From the NCBI GenBank assembly GCA_008107755.1, contig VIRH01000088.1, forward strand, positions 144,539-208,538: DNA of 64,000 nt, in the 5' to 3' direction. Positions 44,063 through 53,344 of the stretch are shown in pieces; position 1 is the first letter of the stretch, and each line of letters opens with the position of its first letter. The notes beneath the pieces are model-generated. The model was not told where the DNA came from, ran no database searches, and worked only from the letters and a program-made list of their open reading frames with translations. Source of the stretch: Rhodobacterales bacterium (GTDB lineage Bacteria; Pseudomonadota; Alphaproteobacteria; Rhizobiales; Stappiaceae). Made by a program: the position numbers and the translations under genes.

Positions 44063-44269
44063 ATGCCGCTAAGTCAACTATGCGTCTCGTTTGCCTGCCT
44101 CTGCGGCAATTGCTCGTCAGATTTGCCGATGATTTATGCAGCAAGCCGCTTGCGCGTTCTGCGGTACCCGGTATGGTTCATCTGTCTTGTTCATACCGGC
44201 CTGCCGTATTTAAAGGCTTTTGGGCAGATGGTCTTCGGACCATTTATATTTTGGGGCAGAAATTTTTAA
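44063..44269 (+). CDS. Candidate small hydrophobic protein (68 aa)
   Basis: An open frame whose TAA (44267-44269) stands 2 bases before a strong terminator. The translation is hydrophobic and aromatic-rich near the end (VWFICLVHTGLPYL, MVFGPFIFWGRNF), fit for one membrane segment, and has three cysteines in FACLCGNC. A start at 44129 would give 46 residues. The ribosome-binding site is weak. Three hairpins overlap the same stretch, so it could be only a structured RNA. Confidence 0.35.
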   Translation: MPLSQLCVSFACLCGNCSSDLPMIYAASRLRVLRYPVWFICLVHTGLPYLKAFGQMVFGPFIFWGRNF

Positions 44270-44295
44270 TCAAGGAGGGCCTTTTGGCCCTCCTT
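44168..44295 (+). ncRNA. Candidate structured RNA with three hairpins
   Basis: On the plus strand three stems follow one another: CCGGTATG/CATACCGG (44168-44175, 44192-44199), ATGGTC-TTCG-GACCAT with a UUCG tetraloop (44228-44243), and the terminator (44272-44295). This layout resembles a small regulatory RNA or a folded mRNA leader. A promoter was not certain. Confidence 0.4.
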
Positions 44296-44297
44296 TT
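44272..44297 (+). terminator. Strong intrinsic terminator
   Basis: AAGGAGGGCC (44272-44281) pairs with GGCCCTCCTT (44286-44295), loop TTTT, followed by TTATTT. A 10-bp perfect stem with a T-rich tail on the plus strand, so something is transcribed rightward into it from the region 43950-44270. Confidence 0.9.
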
Positions 44298-44630
44298 ATT
44301 TGTAGTTCATCTTAACCATGTTTCCCGAAACCGGATCTGTGTTTCAGGACAGCCAGAAACAACACCGAAACTCTGTCTGACTTGCTGGTGGGGTGAAGAT
44401 GAGGGTCGGCCGGCGGCTGCACTCGGCAATTCCTGCCGTGTCGCAGATTGGCCTGTGGTTATCGTTTGCGGCCGGTCAGGGAATCGGGGGCCCAGGCGGA
44501 GTCAAGTTCCCGACTCGGGCGAATCTGAAAAGAGACTCATTCTCAAGGGGTTGGGTCGCTGATGGTGTCTAGCGCGACCTGCGGCGGCGCACTGTCCGGA
44601 TGGCTCCCTGAGATGGGCGCGCCGAAGATC

Positions 44631-46352
44631 TCACGGATCGGCCGGCGTTTCCCGGGACAACAGCTCCATCGAGGGCATGAGGCTCAGCAACTCGCTCGTA
44701 TAGGGATGGCGCGGTGCCTCGAACAGCTGATCGGTCTCGGCGACCTCGCAAAGCTCGCCATTGCGCATGACGCCGATGCGGTCGCACATCTGGCGGACGA
44801 CCGCGAGATCGTGGCTGATGAACAGCATCGTCAGCCCGAGTTCGGCCTGCAGATCCTTGAGCAGGTTGAGGATCTGCGCCTGGATGGACACATCGAGCGC
44901 AGAGGTCGGTTCGTCACAGATGAGAAAGCGCGGCCGGGTTGCCAGCGCCCTTGCAATCGAGATGCGCTGGCGCTGCCCAACGGAAAACTCATGCGGAAAT
45001 TTTCGTCCGGCGGCGGCGCCGAGCCCGACATGGTCGAGAAGGTCTTCCACGATCTGCCGGACTTCCGACCTGTCCGATGCGAGCCGGTGAAACCTGATCG
45101 GTTCGGCGACGATATCCTTCACCCGCATGCGCGCGTTGAGCGACGAATAGGGATCCTGAAAGATCATCTGCATCTGACGGCGCATGGCCAGAATGTCTCG
45201 CCGTTTGCCGAGTGAGGTCAGCTCCGTGCCGGCGAAGGTGATCGAGCCCCCGGACGGCTGGTAAAGTCCTGTGATCAGACGCGCGATTGTCGATTTGCCC
45301 GAGCCGCTTTCTCCGACAAGGCCGAAGGTCTCCCCCTCTGCGATGTCGAAGCTCACCTTGCGCACGGCCTGGAAGCTGCGTCTCCTTGAGGGCAGGATCG
45401 AGGCCCTGGTTTCGAACTGCATGTCGAGCTCACGGACCGAAACAAGCGGCCCGCCGGCCCTGTCGTAGGCCCGGGCCTTGCCGAGCCAGTGAGTGGCGAT
45501 ATCGATCTGTCGCTGCGGCGTCCGGTCTTTCTCGATGTAGTCGATGGATGGAAACCGGTCGACCCGAACGTCGGGCCGCGGCACGGCGGAGATCAGGCTC
45601 TTCGTGTAGGCATGCTGCGGCCGCCCCAGCACCTGCGCCGTTGCGCCGTATTCGACCAGATTTCCCTGATACATGACCGCAACATGGTCGGTGATGTCCG
45701 CGATCACGCCCATGTCGTGGGTGATGACCAGCATCGCGACGTTGCGCTCCGTGCAAAGGGATTTCATCAGATCGAGGATCTGGGCCTGGATCGACACGTC
45801 GAGCGCGGTCGTCGGCTCGTCAGCGATCACGAGTTCCGGCTCGGCACACAGTGCGAGGGCAATGACGACGCGCTGGCGCATGCCGCCGGAGAACTGGTGT
45901 GGATACTGCCTGATCCGCTCGTGCGGGTTCGCAATGCCGACCGCGCCGATCAGCTCGACCGCCCGATCGCGCGCGGCTTTTGCGGACAGCGGCAGATGGG
46001 TGCGGATCGTTTCCACCAGCTGCGCTTCGACCGTTTGCAGTGGATCGAGCGAGGTCAGGGGATCCTGAAAGATCATGCCGATCCTGCGGCCGCGAAGTTT
46101 CCTCTTGCTCTTGTCGTTCAGGGCATCGATGCGTACGCCGTTGAGGTCGATTTCACCGGCCGCGATCCGGCCCGGCTCCTGCAGGAGACCGATGACGGCA
46201 TTTCCGACGGTGGATTTGCCGGCACCGGATTCGCCGACCACGCCCAGGATCTTGCCGGCTTCGATGCTCAACGAAACGTCGTTCACTGCAACGAAGACGG
46301 ATTTGCGGCCCGGGAAGTCCACGGTCAGGTTCTTGATGTCGAGAACGGCCAC
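44631..46352 (-). CDS. Peptide-type ABC transporter, fused double ATP-binding protein
   Basis: A 573-residue protein with two complete ATPase domains (DppD-DppF style fusion). Domain 1: VVGESGAGKSTVGNAV, signature FSGGMRQRVVIAL, Walker B LVIADEPTTALD. Domain 2 from about 300: LVGESGSGKSTIARL, FSVGQRQRISIARAL (the usual SGG is SVG), FLICDEPTSALD. Two bases separate it from the permease gene. It powers the dipeptide-like importer with its permeases and receptor. Confidence 0.94.
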   Translation of the reverse strand: MAVLDIKNLTVDFPGRKSVFVAVNDVSLSIEAGKILGVVGESGAGKSTVGNAVIGLLQEPGRIAAGEIDLNGVRIDALNDKSKRKLRGRRIGMIFQDPLTSLDPLQTVEAQLVETIRTHLPLSAKAARDRAVELIGAVGIANPHERIRQYPHQFSGGMRQRVVIALALCAEPELVIADEPTTALDVSIQAQILDLMKSLCTERNVAMLVITHDMGVIADITDHVAVMYQGNLVEYGATAQVLGRPQHAYTKSLISAVPRPDVRVDRFPSIDYIEKDRTPQRQIDIATHWLGKARAYDRAGGPLVSVRELDMQFETRASILPSRRRSFQAVRKVSFDIAEGETFGLVGESGSGKSTIARLITGLYQPSGGSITFAGTELTSLGKRRDILAMRRQMQMIFQDPYSSLNARMRVKDIVAEPIRFHRLASDRSEVRQIVEDLLDHVGLGAAAGRKFPHEFSVGQRQRISIARALATRPRFLICDEPTSALDVSIQAQILNLLKDLQAELGLTMLFISHDLAVVRQMCDRIGVMRNGELCEVAETDQLFEAPRHPYTSELLSLMPSMELLSRETPADP

Positions 46353-46354
46353 GC

Positions 46355-47302
46355 CTAGCCCCTCAGTTTCGGATTGAGGGCGTCGCGCAGCCAGTCACCC
46401 AGGAGGTTCACGTTCAGGACCAGCAGGGCGAGGGCGAGGCCTGGAAAGATCGCGATCCACCATTCGCCGGAATAGAGAAAGTCGTTGCCGATGGCGATCA
46501 GCGTTCCGAGGGACGGCTGCGTTGGCGGCATGCCCACCCCGAGGAAGGAGAGGCTCGATTCCGTCACGATGGCCAGCGCAAGGTTGATGGTGGCGATCAC
46601 CAGCACCGGGCCCATGACGTTGGGCAGGATATGCCGAACCATGATGACGGGCGCAGGCAGGCCGATGACCCGTGCGGCCTGAACATATTCCTTGTTCTTT
46701 TCCACCATCGTGGAGCCGCGGACGGTCCGGGCGTACTGCACCCAGAAGGACAGAGCCATGGCCACGATCAGAATGTAGAAGGCGTAGACCTCCCGGTCGA
46801 GGCCGCCGACGATGCCGTTGGCGACGCCGTCGATCAGCAGCGCGATCAGGATTGCGGGAAAGGTAAGCTGGACATCGGCGATGCGCATGATGAGCGCGTC
46901 CACCTTGCCACCGCAATAGCCGGCAATGAGCCCCAGGGTGATGCCGATCGCGGCGGCCGCGACGACCGAGCAGAAGCCGACGATCAGCGAAATCCGCATG
47001 CCGTACATGATGCCGGACAGGAGGTCCCGGCCCTGGTCGTCCGTGCCGATCAGGAAGCGCGGGTCGGCATATTCCATCCACACCGGCGGCACGCGGGCAT
47101 CCATGATCGAGATCGATGCCAGGTCGAAGGGGTCGTGCGGCGCGATCCACGGCGCCAGAAAGGCGGCTCCGATCAGGACCAGGGTGAAGATCGCGGCGAT
47201 GACCGTGATCCGCGAGCGCAGGAACGCATGAACCAGATCATGATCGAGAAAGGCCGCCACAGCGCCCGAGACCCCGTCGTTGCGTGAAGGCTGTTGCGCC
47301 AT
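46355..47302 (-). CDS. Peptide-type ABC transporter permease (DppC-like)
   Basis: A 315-residue permease with about six helices, including ITVIAAIFTLVLIGAAFLAPW, and the EAA loop YVQAARVIGLPAPVIMVRHI. The N-terminal extension and GTDDQGRDLLSGIMYG are typical of DppC/OppC. It directly follows DppB on the same strand. Confidence 0.93.
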   Translation of the reverse strand: MAQQPSRNDGVSGAVAAFLDHDLVHAFLRSRITVIAAIFTLVLIGAAFLAPWIAPHDPFDLASISIMDARVPPVWMEYADPRFLIGTDDQGRDLLSGIMYGMRISLIVGFCSVVAAAAIGITLGLIAGYCGGKVDALIMRIADVQLTFPAILIALLIDGVANGIVGGLDREVYAFYILIVAMALSFWVQYARTVRGSTMVEKNKEYVQAARVIGLPAPVIMVRHILPNVMGPVLVIATINLALAIVTESSLSFLGVGMPPTQPSLGTLIAIGNDFLYSGEWWIAIFPGLALALLVLNVNLLGDWLRDALNPKLRG

Positions 47303-47314
47303 GGGCCGGCCTCC

Positions 47315-48289
47315 TTACGGCCGTCCGACCCGCAGGCGCGGGTCGATCAGGAAATAGAGCAGGTCGACGATGAAATTGATCGTCACGAACAGGAGAGCGG
47401 TCAGCATCAGATAGGCGGACATGATCGGGATATCGACGTTCTGTACGGCGTGCAGGAACAGGAGCCCCATGCCCGGCCACTGGAACACCGTTTCGGTGAT
47501 GGTGGCGAAGGCGACGATGGAGCCGAGCTGAAGACCGGTGATGGTGACGACCGGAACAAGAGTGTTCTTGAGCGCATGGCGGAAATGGACGATGCGGTCC
47601 GGCAGGCCGCGCGCGCGGGCGAACTTGATGTAGTCGCTGCGAATGACTTCCATCATTTCCGCACGGATCAGCCGCATGATCAGGGTCATCTGATACAGCC
47701 CCAGCGTGATGGACGGCAGGATCAGGGCCTTCAGGCCGGAGACGGTCAGAAAGCCCGTCGTCCACCAGCTTCCGATCTGCACCGTGTCGCCTCGTCCGAA
47801 GCTCGGCAGCCATTGCAGCGTTACCGAAAACAGGAAGATCAGCAGGATGCCGATGAAGAAGGTCGGCAGGGATATGCCGACGAGCGAGAGCGACATGAAG
47901 AGTTTGGAAAGGGCTGACTCGCGCTTTAGCCCGGCGTGGATTCCCATGGGCACGCCGATGACCAGGGCGAACAGGGCCGAGGTCAGGCTCAGCTCCAGCG
48001 TCGCCGGAATACGCTTTGCGAAGAGATCGGCGACCGGCTGGCGGAACTGGTAGGACGTGCCGAAATCGAACCGGAGCGCCCCCGCGACGAAACGGGCGAA
48101 TTGAAGCGGCATGGGATCATTGAGGCCAAGGCTTTCGCGCAAGGCCGCGCGATCCTCGAGCGAGGTTTCAATCCCGACCATCTGGTTGATCGGATCGCCG
48201 ACGAACCGGAACATCGTGAAGGCGAGAAACGACACGACGAGCATGACGATCAGGGCCTGGAAAAGTCGGCGCGCCGCGAAGAGGATCAT
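47315..48289 (-). CDS. Peptide-type ABC transporter permease (DppB-like)
   Basis: A 324-residue permease with a membrane-helix start (ARRLFQALIVMLVVSFLAFTM) and the EAA loop FARARGLPDRIVHFRHALKN. Long periplasmic first loop as in DppB/OppB. Begins about 80 bases after the receptor gene on the same strand. Confidence 0.93.
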   Translation of the reverse strand: MILFAARRLFQALIVMLVVSFLAFTMFRFVGDPINQMVGIETSLEDRAALRESLGLNDPMPLQFARFVAGALRFDFGTSYQFRQPVADLFAKRIPATLELSLTSALFALVIGVPMGIHAGLKRESALSKLFMSLSLVGISLPTFFIGILLIFLFSVTLQWLPSFGRGDTVQIGSWWTTGFLTVSGLKALILPSITLGLYQMTLIMRLIRAEMMEVIRSDYIKFARARGLPDRIVHFRHALKNTLVPVVTITGLQLGSIVAFATITETVFQWPGMGLLFLHAVQNVDIPIMSAYLMLTALLFVTINFIVDLLYFLIDPRLRVGRP

Positions 48290-48368
48290 GTGGGCTCCGG
48301 AGGTCCTGCTCGGAAGAAGAGCATGACAGAAGGCGCCGCCGGGCGGTCACCTTCCAGTGTCATGCGGT

Positions 48369-49949
48369 TCAGTTCTTGGTCACGAAGCGGAATTTGAAGT
48401 GGTTGTCCGCCCGCTGGACGAGCTCGATGGTGTCCCGGACGCCCCAGGCCAGGCCCTGCTGGTGAAGGGGCACATAATAGACGTTGTCGTGGGCGATCCG
48501 GTAGATCTCCGCGATCATGTCGGTTCGCTTGTCCGTGTCCGTCTCCCTCAGCACCTTTTCGGTCAGCTCGTGGATCCTCTCGTCGCAGAACCCTCCGATG
48601 TTGAAGGGCGACCCTTTGCCGTCGTCGTCACGGCAGTCCATGAGGTTGGAGATGGGGTTCCAGCTGTCCAGCGAGCCAGGTGTCCAGCCCAGCATGTAGA
48701 AGGATGTGTCATAGCCGCCCGGCGCAAGGATGCTGGCGAAATACTTGGCCTTCGGCTGGGCATCGAGATCGACCTTGATCCCGATCCGCGCGAGCATGGC
48801 GGCCACCGCCTGACAAATGGCCTCGTCATTCACATAACGGTCGTTCGGGCAATCCATTCCCACGGAAAAACCGTCCGGGTAGCCGGCCTCCGCCAGAAGA
48901 GCCTTTGCAGCTTCCGGATCGTATGGATGGCGCGAGAATTCATCGGCCCTGGAGAACAGGAGCGGCGAGATCATGAGCGCGGACGGCGTCGACAGATCCC
49001 GCATGATCTTCTTGCTGATGCCCTCGATATCGATGGCCTGGTAGATTGCCTTGCGGACGCGGACATCCTTGAAAGGGTTCTTGCCCTTGACGTCGGAATA
49101 AAGCAGTTCATCCCGGCGCTGGTCGAGGCCGAAGAACATCGTGCGCAGTTCCGGACCCGTCAATGCGACAGTGCCCAGGTTCGTGTTGACGCGCCGGATA
49201 TCCTGAACCGGGATCGGATAGACCATGTCCATCTCGCCCGAGAAAAGCGCCGCGATGCGCGTTGCGTCGGATGCGATCGGCGTGAATTCGACCGTGTCGA
49301 GATTGTGCGTCGGCGTATCCCACCAGCCTTCATGTTTCTCGAAGACCGTCTTCACGCCCGCCTCGTGGCTGGTGATCGCGAAAGGGCCGGTGCCATTGGC
49401 ATTGAGCGACGCATAGTTGGGGGCGGTGTCGGACGCGGAGGTAACCTTGACCGCGTCGTGCTCGGTCGTCCACTCCTTGTCCATGATGTAGAACGTGTCC
49501 CACTCGTAGTGAAGAATGGGATTGGGCGCCGGCAGAACGAAGTCGATCGTGTGGTCGTCGACGATCTCGACCTTGACGTCGTCGTCTATCCGCGTCGCCA
49601 GGTCAGATCCCTCGGAGCGAACGCGATCGACGGAAAAGGCGACATCCTCGGCAGTGAAGTCATTGCCGTTATGGAATTTCACGCCTTCGCGCAAATGGAA
49701 GCGCCAGCGTGTCGGCTCCAGCATTTCCCAGCTCTCGGCGAGCGCGGGTTCGATGGAAAGATCCTCGCCTCGCCGCACCAGGCCTTCGTAGGTGTTGCCG
49801 AGGGTCGAAACGGTGAAGGTCTCGTTCAGCGTGTAGGGGTCGAGCGTGTTCAGCGTTCCCTGAAAGGCATATTTGAGCGTCTCGGCCCGGACAGCCGTGC
49901 TTGCCCCCACAAGGACGAATGCGGCGGCTATCAAAGATGTTCTGAACAT
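48369..49949 (-). CDS. Peptide-type ABC transporter substrate-binding protein
   Basis: A 526-residue class C periplasmic receptor (DppA/OppA family). Signal peptide ends STAVRAE; then TLDPYTLNETFTVSTLGNTY, WRFHLREGVKFHNG, and GTGPFAITSHEAG. Leads a leftward operon: receptor, DppB, DppC, fused ATPase. A ligand cannot be read from sequence; the ArgE-like gene just upstream on the same strand suggests N-acylated amino acids or small peptides. Confidence 0.92.
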   Translation of the reverse strand: MFRTSLIAAAFVLVGASTAVRAETLKYAFQGTLNTLDPYTLNETFTVSTLGNTYEGLVRRGEDLSIEPALAESWEMLEPTRWRFHLREGVKFHNGNDFTAEDVAFSVDRVRSEGSDLATRIDDDVKVEIVDDHTIDFVLPAPNPILHYEWDTFYIMDKEWTTEHDAVKVTSASDTAPNYASLNANGTGPFAITSHEAGVKTVFEKHEGWWDTPTHNLDTVEFTPIASDATRIAALFSGEMDMVYPIPVQDIRRVNTNLGTVALTGPELRTMFFGLDQRRDELLYSDVKGKNPFKDVRVRKAIYQAIDIEGISKKIMRDLSTPSALMISPLLFSRADEFSRHPYDPEAAKALLAEAGYPDGFSVGMDCPNDRYVNDEAICQAVAAMLARIGIKVDLDAQPKAKYFASILAPGGYDTSFYMLGWTPGSLDSWNPISNLMDCRDDDGKGSPFNIGGFCDERIHELTEKVLRETDTDKRTDMIAEIYRIAHDNVYYVPLHQQGLAWGVRDTIELVQRADNHFKFRFVTKN

Positions 49950-50124
49950 GATCCCCTCTCGTGGGTTTCGATATATGTCTCGGACAAAGCGAACTCGCGC
50001 AGGTGCTTGCGAAGACCTGCCAAACGTGTCGACCGGACTATGCCACCATGGATTGATGCCTTCAAACGAGACGATGGTCCAAACCCGGGACCCTGGCTGA
50101 CCTCCGGTGGTGAATTCTGGTCTG

Positions 50125-51282
50125 TCATGAAAGCCTTTCCGTCAGCCGGTCGAGAAAGGCTGCGCATCTGTCAAGTTCCGCCAGTTCGATGAATTCGTCG
50201 GGCTGGTGCGCCTGATCGATTGATCCGGGACCGCAAATCACTGTTGAAAGCCCGTGATTCTGGAAGATGCCGCCCTCGGTGGCGTAGACCACCACATGCC
50301 GGCCGTTGTCGCCGGTCAGTTGCCTCGCCGTGCGTTCGGCAACCCCGCCGGGTTCTTCCGCAAGGCCTGGCACATTGGCGATTTCCTCAACATCGATCCT
50401 GCAGGACGGCGCTATTTCCCGCATCTCGGACAACACCTGCGTGTCGATGAATTGCCGGTAGGCGGCAATCCAGTCCGCGGCGCTGTCGCCCGGCAGAAGG
50501 CGGATATCGGTAATGATCTCGCAGTGTCCCGCAGTAATGTTATGCGCCTGGCCGCCGTCGATCCGGCCGCAGTGAAGCGTCGTGTACGGTGGTTCGAACG
50601 GGCAATCGGGATCGGCTTGGGCCTTGTTCTCGGCGGTTCTTGCATCTAGCCAGACAACCAGTTTCGCGGCGGCGGAAATCGCGGAGACGCCTCGGTGCAG
50701 CTGGCTTGAATGAACGGGAAAGCCCTGGATCGTGGTCTTGAGAACGGCAATGCCCTTGTGGCTCGTCACCACTTTCATGCGCGTCGGCTCACCGACGATG
50801 ACGCAATCCGGTCGCGGACCCTTTGCCAGCAGATCCTGGATCAAGGGCGCTGCACCGTAACATCCGGTTTCCTCGTCGTAAGACAGAGCGATGTGAATCG
50901 GCCACTTGAGGTCGGCCGCCAGAAAGTCGGGAACCTTGGCGAGAACGGTCGCGGCAAAGCCTTTCATGTCCGCCGCGCCACGGCCGTAGAGCCGTCCGTC
51001 CGCCTGCCATGCAACGAACGGGTCGGCGGACCAGTTCTGACCGGCCACCGGTACAACATCCGTGTGTGCCGACAGGACGACACCGCCGTCGATCTCCGGC
51101 CCGATGCGCGCGTGCAGACCGGCCTTGTTGCCGTCCTCGTTCGACACCCGGATCGAGGCGACGCCGAACTCGGCAAGATAGGCCTCTACATAGGCGATCA
51201 GATCGAGATTGCTGCGTTCGGACACCGTATCGAAAGAGATCAGTCTCTCCAGCATTTCGCGGGGCGAGATGGAACTGGTCAC
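50125..51282 (-). CDS. argE: Acetylornithine deacetylase / M20 family deacylase (ArgE-like)
   Basis: A 385-residue dizinc hydrolase. Metal and catalytic residues are seen in VVLSAHTDVVPVAGQ (His), GRGAADMKGFAA (Asp), SYDEETGCYGA (Glu) and the C-terminal DQAHQPDEFIEL (His). The family cleaves N-acetyl-ornithine or other N-acyl amino acids. Genome context with an ABC importer points to uptake and deacylation of N-acyl amino acids rather than arginine synthesis. Name given by family likeness, not proven. Confidence 0.85.
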   Translation of the reverse strand: MTSSISPREMLERLISFDTVSERSNLDLIAYVEAYLAEFGVASIRVSNEDGNKAGLHARIGPEIDGGVVLSAHTDVVPVAGQNWSADPFVAWQADGRLYGRGAADMKGFAATVLAKVPDFLAADLKWPIHIALSYDEETGCYGAAPLIQDLLAKGPRPDCVIVGEPTRMKVVTSHKGIAVLKTTIQGFPVHSSQLHRGVSAISAAAKLVVWLDARTAENKAQADPDCPFEPPYTTLHCGRIDGGQAHNITAGHCEIITDIRLLPGDSAADWIAAYRQFIDTQVLSEMREIAPSCRIDVEEIANVPGLAEEPGGVAERTARQLTGDNGRHVVVYATEGGIFQNHGLSTVICGPGSIDQAHQPDEFIELAELDRCAAFLDRLTERLS

Positions 51283-51319
51283 GATGTCTCCAGGCTCCTG
51301 AACGCGATTTCCTTGCCCC

Positions 51320-53038
51320 TTATGTTTCCGGGACGACCAACGTATCTAATCGTTTTAGGGCCAGGATTTGCAAGGGAATTTCTTTACCCCTGATTCTGAT
51401 CTCATCCGTCTCCGCATCAGGAATCTCCGCTTCGGCAACGTCTATGACGTTTTTCGACACCACGAGAAAGCTGTTATGATCCTTGTTGGCTGTCTCCAGA
51501 CGGCTGGCCGTGTTGACGACGTCTCCAAGCGCGGTCAGGCCGCCTTCGGTGCCTGCCGCACCGGCCGAGCCGATCCGGCCAAGAATTGCCGGGCCGAGAT
51601 GAAGCCCGATTCCGAGGCGTATCGGATCGCGGAACTGCGGGCCCTTTTCGGCGTCGAGGTTGAGCATCACCTGCTCGATGCGCCTGGCGGCGCGCAGGGC
51701 TTGCCGAGCGCCGGTCCGGGCATCCGTTTGCATGCCGAAAATCGCCATGATGCCGTCGCCGATGAACTTGTCGACGTAGCCGCCTTCGGCCCGGATCGCA
51801 GCAGAGGTGCGTTCCAGATAGTTGTTCAGCAGGTAGACAACGTCATAGGCAAGCTGGGACTCGGTGATGCTGGTGAAGTTGCGCAGATCCACGAACATGA
51901 CCGCGACCTCCTGCTCCACACCCCAGTAATAGGCATCCTGCAGGTGTTCGCCTGCCGCGGCGCTGGCCTTGACCGGGACCAGCGGCTGGATCTGGACATC
52001 GCTTTGCGGACGCGCCTGACAGGCAAGGCGGACGTCGGACCCGACGCCGATCCTTGAGAGAACGGCCTTTTCCGCATTTCCCGGCGCAGGCAGGTCATCC
52101 CCGCCCTGAAGCACCTTGACCCGGCATGTGGAACAGCGGGCACGTCCGCCGCAGACGGAGGCGACCGGCACATCATTCATGCGGCTGATCTCCAGCAGCG
52201 TCGCGCCGGGCTGGGCCTTTACGGTCAGCCCGCCGGGATAGGTGATCGTCAGTCGGCGGGACCGGAGGCTTGAGAGATAGCGGATCAGGATGGCAAGCAG
52301 GCAGGCCGCAATCAGGCCGAAGACCATCGCACGCACCTGCTCGGAAAGGGCGTAGAGCCAGTCCCACTGGTCCCGGGTGACGGTGACGCGGACATCCTCG
52401 GTGATTTCAAGCCGACGAGCGCCCTCGATGAACCCCCAGAGCGCCAGCACGGGCAGCGTGACGGCGAAAACGAGACCGACATACTTGAGACGTGCGTAAA
52501 CCGGATAGAGCCGAAGCCAGAAATGCAGGCCGATCATGGCGTGAACCCAGACCACGATCAGAAGGATGGACTGCATCAGCGCACCGGACGGCCACAGGAT
52601 CGTGAGCATCTGATGGTAGGTCGGGGAGAACCCGAATTCCTTGGCAAGACCGATCGCCGCGCCTGCATGGGGGATCAAGGTCCAGGGAATATATAGGCCA
52701 AGCACCAGCTGGGTGAATTCCCAGGGCGGAATCTTGAGCGTTCGCCTGCGTGAGGTGCGCCAGAGCGCCAGCACGATATGCGTCACGATGGCGACGAGCA
52801 GAAGGATCTCACCGGCTGCGCTACGCCAGATCATGTAGTGCCAGTGGGAGGCCTTTTCCATCGCACCGACCGAAACGATGCCCATGGCGTGATTGGTGAA
52901 ATGGCTGAGGCAGAACGCGAACAGCACCAGTCCGCTCCACAGCCGGGCCCGCTGCCGCCAGTTACCGCCTGCGGACGTGAATTTTGCCTTGTTCACGGGG
53001 GCGGCCGGTCTGACAGTCTGGAGAGGCATTGCTGGCAT
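51320..53038 (-). CDS. cyaC: Membrane-anchored adenylate cyclase with SdhC-like heme anchor and ferredoxin domain (CyaC-like)
   Basis: A 572-residue three-part protein. Residues 1-260 are six membrane helices rich in His at likely heme positions (LSHFTNHAMG, VVWVHAMIGLHFWL, TLIPHAGAA), resembling diheme b-type anchors of succinate dehydrogenase. Residues 262-350 are a [2Fe-2S] domain with cysteines in SVCGGRARCSTCRV and LACQ. From 375 is a class III cyclase: VMFVDLRNFTSITE, FIGDGIMAIFG, ALGDVVNTASRLE. In S. meliloti CyaC, such an architecture links quinone redox state to cAMP (recalled literature). Start at ATG 53038; a GTG at 53065 is in frame. Confidence 0.88.
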   Translation of the reverse strand: MPAMPLQTVRPAAPVNKAKFTSAGGNWRQRARLWSGLVLFAFCLSHFTNHAMGIVSVGAMEKASHWHYMIWRSAAGEILLLVAIVTHIVLALWRTSRRRTLKIPPWEFTQLVLGLYIPWTLIPHAGAAIGLAKEFGFSPTYHQMLTILWPSGALMQSILLIVVWVHAMIGLHFWLRLYPVYARLKYVGLVFAVTLPVLALWGFIEGARRLEITEDVRVTVTRDQWDWLYALSEQVRAMVFGLIAACLLAILIRYLSSLRSRRLTITYPGGLTVKAQPGATLLEISRMNDVPVASVCGGRARCSTCRVKVLQGGDDLPAPGNAEKAVLSRIGVGSDVRLACQARPQSDVQIQPLVPVKASAAAGEHLQDAYYWGVEQEVAVMFVDLRNFTSITESQLAYDVVYLLNNYLERTSAAIRAEGGYVDKFIGDGIMAIFGMQTDARTGARQALRAARRIEQVMLNLDAEKGPQFRDPIRLGIGLHLGPAILGRIGSAGAAGTEGGLTALGDVVNTASRLETANKDHNSFLVVSKNVIDVAEAEIPDAETDEIRIRGKEIPLQILALKRLDTLVVPET

Positions 53039-53344
53039 GGGTGGGGACTTTCTTGTTCTTGGCACAGCTATGAGACGGTCACGGGCTGAATCGGGTCAAC
53101 TCCGCCAGGGCGGTGGCCTTGGAAGGGCACGTTCCATAGCGGAAGACAATTGCTTATGCGACCTGATTCTAGATCAAATTTCAGTGTGAGAGAGTGCCGG
53201 TCATCACTGACGCCGAACAGCGGCAAAATCAAGCCGCTTGCCCGCCGGCAGTGGAAAGTTGCAATCCACCCGGCCTGAAGACTTGAAACGCGCGTCCCGA
53301 ACCGCAACTGTCCGCCGGATATTCGGGAACAGGGAGCTGCGAAG

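Larger units (their letters stand above)
43947..44630. other. 683-base intergenic region, mostly without genes
   Basis: Lies between the pseudo-ATPase (leftward) and the ABC transporter (leftward). The centre, about 44060-44295, holds a small open frame and three hairpins ending in a strong terminator (see separate entries). From 44300 to 44630 I see only a GC-rich tract with no supported gene. Confidence 0.55.

Noticed and set aside
43891..44562. A 223-codon plus-strand frame across the 44-kb intergenic region
   Set aside because: It runs through the strong terminator at 44272-44295 and overlaps the pseudo-ATPase start; the structured RNA/small frame explains the region better.
48357..50192. 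A 611-codon plus-strand frame opposite the peptide receptor
   Set aside because: Antisense shadow of the receptor gene; no signal peptide or domain.
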